From: JBLIOB01 sp047639575
GTDB lineage: Bacteria > Bacteroidota > Bacteroidia > Flavobacteriales_D > Parvicellaceae
Assembly: GCA_047639575.1 (NCBI GenBank)
Contig: JBLIOB010000110.1
Coordinates: 1-12,425, forward strand
Direction of reading: 5' to 3'
Length of the DNA stretch: 12,425 nt
The notes below the pieces were generated by a model that saw only the letters and a program-made list of their open reading frames with translations, searched no databases and had not been told where the DNA came from. This document shows positions 1 through 5,887 of the stretch, in pieces (positions within the stretch are counted from its first letter, which is position 1; each line of letters begins with the position of its first letter). The translations under genes and the position numbers were made by a program.

Positions 1-83
1 TGAATGAAAAAGGAAGAAGTGCTATGGCTATAGCACAAGAAATGAATATTGGGAAACCAACCATATTCAAAGAACTTAAATAA
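1..83 (+). CDS. C-terminal fragment of a gene entering from the left; ankyrin-repeat-like tail
   Basis: An open frame runs in from the left edge (first full codon at position 3) and stops at TAA 81-83, giving 26 visible residues. The stretch NEKGRSAMAIAQEMNI resembles the turn and first helix of an ankyrin repeat (family pattern D-x-x-G-x-T-x-L-x-x-A), followed by a short charged end, IFKELK. If so, this is the last, degenerate repeat of an ankyrin protein, which usually mediates protein-protein contacts. The assignment rests on one partial repeat only. The next possible gene starts inside it in another frame. Confidence 0.45.
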   Translation, partial: NEKGRSAMAIAQEMNIGKPTIFKELK

Positions 84-297
84 ATTCCTTAGCGTACGTT
101 TTCGTTCCATTGGGCTTCAAACCCCTTTAACAGCATTTATGAGTCTTAGTATCCTAATGTATTTTGCAGACACCTACCAATCTTGGACAATTTACTATGT
201 CATTGTAAGTACTATAATTGCCTTTGAAATCTTCAGAATCATTATGTCAATTTTAATGATTCGAAAAACTAAAAACCCAGTTTACAACAATGTATAA
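49..297 (+). CDS. small two-helix membrane protein, unrecognised
   Basis: This 82-codon frame opens with TTG at 49, inside the tail of the preceding gene, and ends with TAA at 295-297. The first ATG in frame is at 139 and would give 52 residues, but that start cuts into the first hydrophobic stretch. The product has two hydrophobic segments, roughly residues 24-39 (PLTAFMSLSILMYF) and 47-70 (IYYVIVSTIIAFEIFRIIMSILMI), and a basic tail, RKTKNP, so an inner-membrane location is likely. It has no recognisable family. It may be a real small cassette-type gene or the remnant of a longer gene whose 5' part was lost. A strong hairpin (311-342) and a nested palindrome (348-422) follow the stop. Confidence 0.4.
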   Translation: MGNQPYSKNLNKFLSVRFRSIGLQTPLTAFMSLSILMYFADTYQSWTIYYVIVSTIIAFEIFRIIMSILMIRKTKNPVYNNV

Positions 298-310
298 AGG
301 TTAATGCGCC

Positions 311-342
311 TTATTGGTAGGGCAAAATCCCCCAACCAATAA
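311..342. repeat. strong hairpin downstream of the small membrane gene
   Basis: TTATTGGT (311-318) is a perfect inverted repeat of ACCAATAA (335-342). After one A.A mismatch the stem continues with GGG (320-322) against CCC (331-333), leaving an 8-nt loop. It starts 14 nt after the stop at 297. No T-run follows on either strand, so it is not a standard intrinsic terminator. It could still be a 3'-end-stabilising hairpin or part of the intergenic palindrome system of this region. Confidence 0.55.
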
Positions 343-347
343 AACCC

Positions 348-422
348 GCATCTTGAAGATGCTATGAGTTTAGTAATTTCATTCTCTAAACCAATTGCAC
401 TAACTTTATACTCAACGTTAGC
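348..422. repeat. two nested/overlapping palindromes, attC-like in shape
   Basis: GCATCTT (348-354) and AAGATGC (356-362) form a tight palindrome. Directly overlapping it, the continuous 14-nt arm 361-374 (GCTA, TGAGT, TTAGT) pairs in full with ACTAA 399-403, ACTCA 410-414 and TAGC 419-422. The right arm carries bulges of 6 and 4 nt. One unbroken arm opposite an arm with extra bases is a feature of folded integron attC sites, and the end CAACGTTAGC is reminiscent of an attC R' box, but the GTTRRRY consensus is not met. Nothing else is seen between 298 and 509. Confidence 0.4.
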
Positions 423-509
423 ATACATTGACAAACTGTTCATATTAATTTCTTCCGTCACCTACGTTATCTTGTTACAAAACAATCTGTGTTTGTGGAA
501 TATGATGAA

Positions 510-2087
510 CTAATGTTGTACAACAAACTTATTTGTTCCAGTCTGTCCATCTGCGCTTAAAATAGAAAGTAGATACATTCCATTTGACAAGTCGCTAACA
601 TCTAGCTGAATTTCCTGTTGTTGAGAAGAAACAGATTTAATTAATTTCCCATATGCCGTGTAGACGAAAAGAGTTTCAATCTTACCCGATTCGATCTTAA
701 TATTAAGCACGGTAGAACTAGGGTTTGGGTAAACTATCGGATTAACTGGAGCATCAACTTCGCTTAATTCTACGGAGTTGCACTTCTCGCTTAATACAAT
801 ATCAGTAACTGCTATTGAAGCTTCCGACTGCACAGGATATGAGTAGGGTGAATTAGTTTTAGCAGGTGTCAAACTAATAGTAGATTCGCTGATGCTAAGT
901 TCTACAATTTCATAATCTGAAGTAACGTTCTTACTTCCATAACAATAGCTAAGATTTTCTGAATCAAAACGCTTCAATGTATACTCGTAACCGAATATTG
1001 CCGTATTGGCTTGCCAAGTCATAATGCGAAACAAATCATTATTTAAATTTACATATCGGCCAGGGAAATTGAATACTAAAGGGTAGCCTGCACTTGACTC
1101 CGCGTATAAGACCTCAGCTTTTACCATTTCAAGATTTTCATCCAACACGATAATTCCTTCTCGTATCAATGAAGAACCATACGGGTAATTTATTGGACGC
1201 AGACAGTTTAGAACTATATAATTTCCTACACTATTTATTCTAAACAAAGGAAACCACTCGGGAATGGTGTGGCGCAAGAAAATTCCTTTGACTAAATTCC
1301 CTAAAGAATCAAATTTAAAAAGTTGAAGTCCTAGTGAGTCCAAAGGAGGAGAAACTGGACCTTCTCTTCTTTCTAGAGCAACGTATGAACCGTTGGCCAG
1401 CTTAGTCAAATTATGAGGACTGAAAGTTCCAAACTCTACCGATGAGTACGATTTAATCCATTTAGGTAATCCATTAGGGCCAATTATCTGAATAGTATCA
1501 GCATAGGTTCCAACTAAAAGTCCATCGTTAAAGTTGTTTAACCCAAAAACACAAGAAGTCTCAAGTTTTTCTTTTTCAATGATATTACCAGAGAGATCAA
1601 TATTGTAGCGATGAATATTGTACGCTATATCTCTTGAATAAACCCAATATGAGTTTACTGTGTTTTTTATAATTTGATAAGGTGCCAAACTATCTAATGA
1701 AGTACTTGCAAACATTTCTCCTTTGCTATTAAGCAGGCCGATTCGAGGCAGAAGAATAGAATCAAGCGTGTAACCGATAAAACCTATCGTATCGTTAGCA
1801 AACCCGTGAAATGACCATATGTCAAGTCCTGGATATTTCTGAGCATGAATTACATTGGAATTGGAATCCAAATAAACCAGTTTAGGCTCATCTGAAGAAC
1901 TTAGGTTTCTGGCAACGAGATAATTCTGGCTTATTCCGATGATTTCCCAATCATAATCAAGAGAATCTTGCTCCAAATCCACAACCAATGCAGGGTTTTG
2001 TGCTTTTGCAGAAAGAGTAAATATTAGAATACAGGTTAAAATAAGGTTAAGTCTGATGACCATAATACTTGGTTTAGGTTTCATCAA
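510..2087 (-). CDS. secreted protein with type IX secretion C-terminal sorting domain
   Basis: This 525-residue protein is exported by Sec and then across the outer membrane by the type IX system. The first in-frame ATG is used here. The ATG at residue 10 (base 2060) gives a more typical signal peptide, MVIRLNLILTCILIFTLSAKA, cleaved before QNP. Residues about 30-440 are rich in short beta-strands with repeated D-S-x-G/N turns (such as FDSLGNLVKG and LDENLEMVK), suggesting a propeller-like fold without a named family. Residues 444-525 form the type A sorting domain, with the marks YPNPSS, the strand pair LFVYTAYGKLIKS, DLSNGMYLL and the terminal KFVVQH. In this pathway the domain is removed and the cargo is attached to the cell surface or released. 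The body function is unknown. It is the only minus-strand gene within the left region. Confidence 0.85.
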   Translation of the reverse strand: MMKPKPSIMVIRLNLILTCILIFTLSAKAQNPALVVDLEQDSLDYDWEIIGISQNYLVARNLSSSDEPKLVYLDSNSNVIHAQKYPGLDIWSFHGFANDTIGFIGYTLDSILLPRIGLLNSKGEMFASTSLDSLAPYQIIKNTVNSYWVYSRDIAYNIHRYNIDLSGNIIEKEKLETSCVFGLNNFNDGLLVGTYADTIQIIGPNGLPKWIKSYSSVEFGTFSPHNLTKLANGSYVALERREGPVSPPLDSLGLQLFKFDSLGNLVKGIFLRHTIPEWFPLFRINSVGNYIVLNCLRPINYPYGSSLIREGIIVLDENLEMVKAEVLYAESSAGYPLVFNFPGRYVNLNNDLFRIMTWQANTAIFGYEYTLKRFDSENLSYCYGSKNVTSDYEIVELSISESTISLTPAKTNSPYSYPVQSEASIAVTDIVLSEKCNSVELSEVDAPVNPIVYPNPSSTVLNIKIESGKIETLFVYTAYGKLIKSVSSQQQEIQLDVSDLSNGMYLLSILSADGQTGTNKFVVQH

Positions 2088-2239
2088 TATACCTGTTCTG
2101 ACTTGATAGGTTTCTAATTATCGGCTTAAAAACACCTTTTTTTATACATGTCTAACTGACAATTTATTTGATTAATCATACAGAACAATTTGAAAGAAAT
2201 TTAGATTTATAAACTCGCCAATTTCGTATGTTAAATTGA

Positions 2240-2307
2240 AATAAAGCTAATTCCTTGCGCACTCAATTGTAATTGAGGCTTCAGAGAGCTATCTTTATTC
2301 CAAACGT
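2240..2307 (+). repeat. intergenic palindromic repeat, copy A (diverged)
   Basis: The outer arms AATAAAG (2240-2246) and CTTTATT (2293-2299) are complementary. Inside lies a perfect hairpin, CTCAATT (2262-2268) and AATTGAG (2271-2277). The 5' part (AAAGCTAAT) and the 3' end, CTATCTTTATTCCAAACGT (2289-2307), match the repeats at 2957-3041 and 4107-4191, while the centre is different. The ATG of the next gene lies 19 nt after the motif. Within the motif TATCTTTA resembles a Bacteroidota -7 box, and here a TTG lies 20 nt upstream of it (2267-2269), so this copy might also act as a promoter. The stretch 2088-2239 before it holds no gene that can be supported. Confidence 0.65.
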
Positions 2308-2326
2308 TGTGGTGCATACCTGAAGC

Positions 2327-2959
2327 ATGAGTTACGATATATATTTCATTAATGACAAAACACTTAAAGCAGAAGAGATAAGTTCGGCTTTAGAGCTGGA
2401 AGTGGCTGAAGGTGATCAGCTGTTTATTTCAAAAGAATTGATGCTGCAAATACAGGAATCAATGATTTCTAAGGGGCTTAAGTTTGAAGTATTCGAATCT
2501 GCCGATGGAAGTTTAGAATGGAACTTTGCATCTTTCCAAGTTTCTGTATTCGATAGCATGGGAGCAATTTCAGTCCCATACTGGAATGCAAACGAATCTG
2601 ATTCAATTCAGATTCAAGTAGCATTGGTTAAGGACGCTTTTTTCGATAACGGACTAATAGGTTTTGACCCGCAAACCGAAGAAATATTCACCACGTCAGT
2701 TGCTTATTCTACAGAATTCTCGACTACTATGAGTTGGATCAATAAGTCCAATAAAAATGAAATAAGATCGGATTCGAACAACGTACAGATTTCAATCGAA
2801 TGGGCTGAAGAAAATTTTTTCGACCACATGGAAAAAGGAGGCCATATGTCACCCGGTATCGGTGGAAGAGGTTTTGGAGTTATAGCACTGACGATAATAT
2901 TGGGAATCTACTTTCTCATTCGATTTTTCAAAAAGAAAAAACGACACCACAACAATTAA
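2327..2959 (+). CDS. C-terminally anchored hypothetical protein
   Basis: This 210-residue protein begins MSYDIYFIND, an opening seen in several small uncharacterised soluble bacterial proteins. Residues 1-175 are acidic and lack a signal peptide. A glycine-rich linker (about 176-184) leads to a single hydrophobic helix at about 183-200 (VIALTIILGIYFLIRFF) and a strongly basic end, KKKKRHH. A single C-terminal helix followed by lysines predicts a tail-anchored protein with the large domain in the cytoplasm. The ATG is placed 19 nt after the conserved end of repeat copy A, and repeat copy B begins on the TAA stop itself. It was not recognised as a named family, and no catalytic motif is visible. 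Confidence 0.7.
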   Translation: MSYDIYFINDKTLKAEEISSALELEVAEGDQLFISKELMLQIQESMISKGLKFEVFESADGSLEWNFASFQVSVFDSMGAISVPYWNANESDSIQIQVALVKDAFFDNGLIGFDPQTEEIFTTSVAYSTEFSTTMSWINKSNKNEIRSDSNNVQISIEWAEENFFDHMEKGGHMSPGIGGRGFGVIALTIILGIYFLIRFFKKKKRHHNN

Positions 2960-3041
2960 AGCTAATACCCTTGTACCTGCGCTAAAGCTTCGGCAACACA
3001 CGGTCGTTACCTCAGGAGGTACTATCTTTATTCCAAACGTC
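2957..3041 (+). repeat. 85-nt structured repeat, copy B
   Basis: The repeat begins on the stop codon of the preceding gene and matches 4107-4191 without gaps at 78 of 85 positions. A stem can form between 2963-2973 and 2999-3009 (TAAT/GTTA, CC/GG, TG/CA), with mismatches at 2967:3005, 2968:3004 and 2971:3001. An alternative stem pairs GTACCT (2973-2978) with AGGTAC (3017-3022). The two stems cross, so they would form a pseudoknot or exclude one another. The last 19 nt, 3022-3040, are identical in all three copies. Beyond 3041 the similarity to the other copies ends. Confidence 0.75.
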
Positions 3042-3090
3042 TGACTGTGCATTAACATATTTGAAAATTATTATATTCAGGTACCTGTCA

Positions 3091-3525
3091 ATGAAAATTT
3101 TCAAATATGCGATTCTCAGAGATCAAAAATTAGTTATTACACAGACTTACGTTAGCCACCATAATAAGATGAGCATTAATTATAGAAATCAAGAATCTGA
3201 ACAGGACGTTCCAAAAGAATTTAAAATTGAAAATTCACGAATCATGTTCATTGAAGACAAATCACAAGGGCTTGAAGGTGATGCAAGAATAGGAAGAGTC
3301 TATTTCTCGAAAACGAAGAAGACATTATATTACCGAGGACAACGATTTCAGAGTTTAAAAGGAAGAGGATTTAAAGCAAATTATTTCAACATCGATACTG
3401 GTGATGAGTTTTGGATTTCTGGACCTAAAAAGGATCAAAATGACCGACTTTATGGTGGAAATTTAAATGTTGAAATAGACCAGGAAATTAAAGAGGAGTA
3501 TTTAAAAATTATAAACTTTGGCTAA
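3091..3525 (+). CDS. small soluble hypothetical protein
   Basis: The ATG at 3091 gives a 144-residue product beginning MKIFKYAIL. An in-frame TTG at 3061 would add ten residues and lies exactly 20 nt after the end of the conserved repeat motif, so it cannot be excluded. There is no signal peptide or membrane helix. The C-terminal half (GRVYFSKTKKTLYYRGQRFQ, then FKANYFNIDTGDEFWISG, KKDQNDRLYGG and EIDQEIKEEYLK) is dense in aromatics and strands. From memory, it resembles a widespread family of short bacterial proteins with the pattern YYxGxxFQSLKGxGFKANYFDxxTGEEYWISG, whose function I do not know. Some members appear under misleading enzyme names. The TAA stop overlaps a small imperfect palindrome at 3520-3577. 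Confidence 0.7.
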   Translation: MKIFKYAILRDQKLVITQTYVSHHNKMSINYRNQESEQDVPKEFKIENSRIMFIEDKSQGLEGDARIGRVYFSKTKKTLYYRGQRFQSLKGRGFKANYFNIDTGDEFWISGPKKDQNDRLYGGNLNVEIDQEIKEEYLKIINFG

Positions 3526-3577
3526 CAACGCAGAAAATGCATACCCAACCTACCAGCCGTTGCACGACATTTGAGCC
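3520..3577. repeat. small imperfect palindrome spanning a stop codon
   Basis: GGCT (3520-3523) pairs with AGCC (3574-3577), and CAACG (3526-3530) pairs with CGTTG (3558-3562). The stop TAA of the preceding gene (3523-3525) lies inside the left arm. The pairing of CAAC with GTTG at a gene's stop is like integron attC ends, but the outer boxes do not meet the consensus. It is unrelated in sequence to the 85-nt repeats, although it occupies the same kind of position between two short genes. Confidence 0.35.
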
Positions 3578-3599
3578 AAACCGTTAACTACAATGAAAC

Positions 3600-4109
3600 A
3601 TGGAGATAATGGATAGGCAAAAGATTGAACGATTTATACCTGCCCTAAAAGTCCTTTGTGTTTTAGCTGCTTTTGGTGCTCCATCATTGCTGCTGCTTAA
3701 AGACCTTTATTTTTACGACTGGTCAGAGAAGAAAGAGACTATTGTTTATTCCATCCCAATGGTTTTCTTATTCTTCTTTTGGATAAAATTTAAGCTTGAT
3801 GAGGAACACATATTTGATGTTAGAATTATTGGGTTAGATGGTCTTACTATTTTCTTGACCGCATTGCGCCTAATTGGATTATTATTTCATTCTGGGCATG
3901 TTTTGTTCTTGTTGTACTCATTCATGACAACTAAGAATAATACATATCGAATATTATGTATTCCTATGATATTAGTAACGGCATACTTCAAGATATTTTA
4001 TTGGGGTGATTTCATTACACCTATTATTGGAGCTATTATGGCATTGACTCTTGTTTACTTTAGAAACAGAGTAATGGAGCGAATAAAAACAGTAGCTAAC
4101 AAAAAATAA
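3600..4109 (+). CDS. multi-pass membrane protein, unrecognised
   Basis: This 169-residue protein has hydrophobic segments at about 15-34, 48-63, 77-95, 99-109, 117-135 and 138-154, giving five or six membrane passes. A charged loop at 64-75 (KFKLDEEHIFD) precedes a conserved-looking core with GLDGLTIFLTALRLIGLL and an SGH motif (98-100). There is no cleavable signal peptide. It begins with ATG at 3600; a second ATG at residue 4 is equally possible. The last residues (RIKTVANKK) are basic and probably cytoplasmic. Repeat copy C starts on its stop codon, just as copy B does after the 2327-2959 gene, although the two proteins are unrelated. The function is unknown. Confidence 0.72.
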   Translation: MEIMDRQKIERFIPALKVLCVLAAFGAPSLLLLKDLYFYDWSEKKETIVYSIPMVFLFFFWIKFKLDEEHIFDVRIIGLDGLTIFLTALRLIGLLFHSGHVLFLLYSFMTTKNNTYRILCIPMILVTAYFKIFYWGDFITPIIGAIMALTLVYFRNRVMERIKTVANKK

Positions 4110-4191
4110 AACTAATGCCTTTGTACCTGCGCTAAAGCTTCGGCAACACGCAGACATTACCTCAGGAGGTACTATCTTTATTCCAAACGTC
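4107..4191 (+). repeat. 85-nt structured repeat, copy C
   Basis: This copy begins on the TAA of the membrane-protein gene and is 78/85 identical to 2957-3041 with no gaps. Six of the seven differences lie in two facing arms: 4117 and 4120 on the left, and 4150, 4152, 4154 and 4156 on the right. In this copy TAATG (4113-4117) pairs perfectly with CATTA (4155-4159). The pair 4120:4152 is T-A where copy B has C-G. The 3' block from ACCTCAGGAGGT onwards, including the 19-nt motif at 4172-4190, is identical to copy B. A possible ATG follows 20 nt after the motif. Confidence 0.75.
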
Positions 4192-4210
4192 AAAGAATGA
4201 AAATTATTCA

Positions 4211-4984
4211 ATGTTAAAGGCGAATAAGGACCCTAAAGATCATTTTGAATTGGCTCAATTAATTATAAAAACAGCCAACGAAGCATGCGGGTTCTATAAC
4301 CTGAGCATTTTTCAATTTGATCTAGGCTAGACTGTTTTCAAATTCGGAATTTTTAGCTGTGTAAACCACTTTACAAAGGATAACATAATCAAACAGATCG
4401 GGGATTTTATTGACGACATAAAAATTCCAGTTTGGAATTTAATCGGACAAGCCAAACTGGACGAAGCAGTAACTTTTGCGATTAACGAATTCAAGAAATT
4501 ATCCCCTACTCCATTTCATTCAATTCTTGATCAGACTTTCACGAATGACCCTGAGGATGTTGCTGGTTGGATCTGGGACTTTATAATTAAAAGTGGACAA
4601 GAAGGAAATGATAAAGCCTTCTATTTTGAAATGAATGGTTTCTCAATTAATCCAGACTTGTGGTTTGTTGATGGTTTTGCTTTTAATAAATGTGAAGGCG
4701 CTGAAGATTATGATTGCCTGGCAGATTGGCGATCCTCGACTGGATCTTCTCTTAAACTGAGAGGCTTAGAAAATATTCAAGAATTAATCGATGAAGAAGT
4801 TCATCATGAGCCTGTAAATTCTTTTGTGTGGGAACTATGTGAATTGCTCGTGGTGCTTAAACTTCACCAATTATTTTCTGAGGCTTTTAAAGTGCTAGTT
4901 GAAGAAGGAGACGAAATCAAAATGCCCATAATTGTCAATGCGCATGGCGATGAACTTGAAATAATTCTTAATAATATATCGTGA
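4211..4984 (+). pseudogene. hypothetical protein gene with one in-frame TAG
   Basis: A frame from ATG 4211 to TGA 4982-4984 would encode about 256 residues but is interrupted once, at codon 40, by TAG (4328-4330). The rest is continuous and protein-like: KDHFELAQLIIKTANEACGF and FQFDLG before the stop, TVFKFGIFSCVNHF just after it, then AGWIWDF, DLWFVDGFAFNKCEGAEDYD and RGLENIQELIDEE. The next in-frame ATG is at 4631 and would leave only 117 residues. There is no signal peptide or membrane segment, so a cytoplasmic protein is likely. It was not recognised. One base change would restore it (for example AAG, CAG, GAG or TGG), so this is a recent lesion, a sequencing error, or, much less likely, read-through. 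The start lies 20 nt after the conserved motif of repeat C. Confidence 0.65.
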
Positions 4985-5025
4985 GAACACACGCCACTTT
5001 TAAATATTAATGCAATAGCAATTAA

Positions 5026-5033
5026 TATATTTG
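5026..5033 (+). promoter_or_regulatory. candidate Bacteroidota -7 box
   Basis: TATATTTG matches the TAnnTTTG -7 consensus of this phylum exactly and ends 8 nt before the ATG at 5042. No clear TTG is present at the -33 position. If real, the transcript would have almost no leader. Confidence 0.35.
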
Positions 5034-5041
5034 CCGCTTCA

Positions 5042-5347
5042 ATGTTCATCGGTCATCCGGGGCTTCAATATATATTGCTGATATTAACCGTTCCTGTTGC
5101 AGCTGCTTTATCCCTGACCAGTATCTATTTCATAAGAATATCTAGACTTCATGTCTATCTAACCATCTTATTTTCTATCGTAACGATCTTAACTGGGTTA
5201 CCTTTATATCTAGCGGACCTCATTACTTATGGAAACTCGATGAGGTTTATCGGAAGAATCTGTTTTGGAATTGGAATTCCGCTTCAAGTGATCATATTAA
5301 TTATTACAGTTCGAACTAGAAAATGCCTAACTTCCAATATCGAATGA
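5042..5347 (+). CDS. small three-helix membrane protein
   Basis: This 101-residue product has hydrophobic segments at about 8-31, 36-59 and 69-91, separated by short loops with arginines (RISRLH, MRFIGR), and a basic end, RTRKCLTSN. No family was recognised. ATG 5042 lies just behind a TATATTTG box. Its TGA stop (5345-5347) overlaps the ATG of the following outer-membrane gene as ATGA, which indicates one transcript and coupled translation. No 85-nt repeat precedes it. The only spacer from the broken gene upstream is 4985-5041. Confidence 0.62.
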   Translation: MFIGHPGLQYILLILTVPVAAALSLTSIYFIRISRLHVYLTILFSIVTILTGLPLYLADLITYGNSMRFIGRICFGIGIPLQVIILIITVRTRKCLTSNIE

Positions 5348-5865
5348 AGTTGATAAAGCTGTTTTTCTTCTGTATTCTTTTGACTATATGCGTTCAATAT
5401 TTTGGTCAATCTAACTTTCATTTATTCGACCAAAATAAAAAATATACCAGCATTTCAGCTAAAGGTGGTTGGAATTCTTCGAGAGCATCAGGAACGGTTA
5501 ATTTGAGAGGTTCTTACTTTATTTTGGGTAAACTAAGTTTAGGATTGGAGATTGGTTATGGTAAAAATGGCTCTTTCTACAGACACTTTCAATCTGTAAT
5601 ACCATTAAGATATAACATCATAAACCGGAAACTTTCTCCTTTCGCAGAACTAACTTTTCACCATTTTAACTATAAGTATTCCGGTCCTCCAGAATATACA
5701 GGCGTCTGGAATGAATTAAGAGCAGGCGTAGGTTTGTCGTAAGCAGGTGCCATCAAGAATAAACTGGGTTTTGAAATTTCGATAGACTATAACATCATTG
5801 GCAACAATCCAAATATCGCTCCTCAACTACTTTTAACGCCTAGAATCACGTATACTTTTCCTTGA
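5344..5865 (+). pseudogene. small outer-membrane beta-barrel protein gene with one in-frame TAA
   Basis: Starting at ATG 5344 (ATGA overlap with the gene before), the product has a signal peptide, MKLIKLFFFCILLTICVQYF, cleaved near GQS. Alternating-residue strands follow (TSISAKGGW, GTVNLRGSYF, LSLGLEIGYG, FAELTFHHF, ELRAGVGLS). The frame then meets TAA at 5740-5742 (codon 133) and continues open as AGAIKNKLGFEISIDYNIIG and LLLTPRITYTFP to TGA 5863-5865. The part behind the stop supplies the last two strands that a barrel needs for insertion by the BAM complex. The 132-residue product is therefore probably non-functional unless the stop is a sequencing error. A longer frame from 5323 exists but lacks a good signal start. 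The full form would be a porin-like or OMP-beta-barrel protein of 172 residues. Confidence 0.65.
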
Positions 5866-5887
5866 TTATAAAAATTGAACTGGGCTT

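Noticed and set aside
513..524. Perfect 12-bp palindrome TGTTGTACAACA
   Set aside because: It falls in the final codons of the T9SS cargo gene (VVQH) and is most simply a coincidence of coding sequence.
2240..4191. Classical integron attC sites
   Set aside because: The paired outer boxes do not match RYYYAAC/GTTRRRY and no integrase gene is present, so only a structural and positional resemblance is claimed.
2240..4191. CRISPR array
   Set aside because: Only three repeat copies exist, spaced about 0.7-1.1 kb apart with genes between them.
2849..4211. Two minus-strand open frames (2849-3058 and 3972-4211) whose products share FGIKIVPPEV and CCRSFSAGT
   Set aside because: The similarity is explained completely by the two 85-nt DNA repeats they cross. 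The rest of each frame is the antisense of a plus-strand gene and is unrelated between the two.
4328..5742. Recoding of stop codons (pyrrolysine or a changed genetic code)
   Set aside because: One interruption is TAG and the other TAA, while TAA and TAG end intact genes elsewhere in the window, so a code change is not credible.
5866..5887. Bidirectional terminator between the convergent genes
   Set aside because: GGGCTTTTAAAATCCCC has a mismatch and no proper loop, and part of it is the coding end of the DUF5686 gene.
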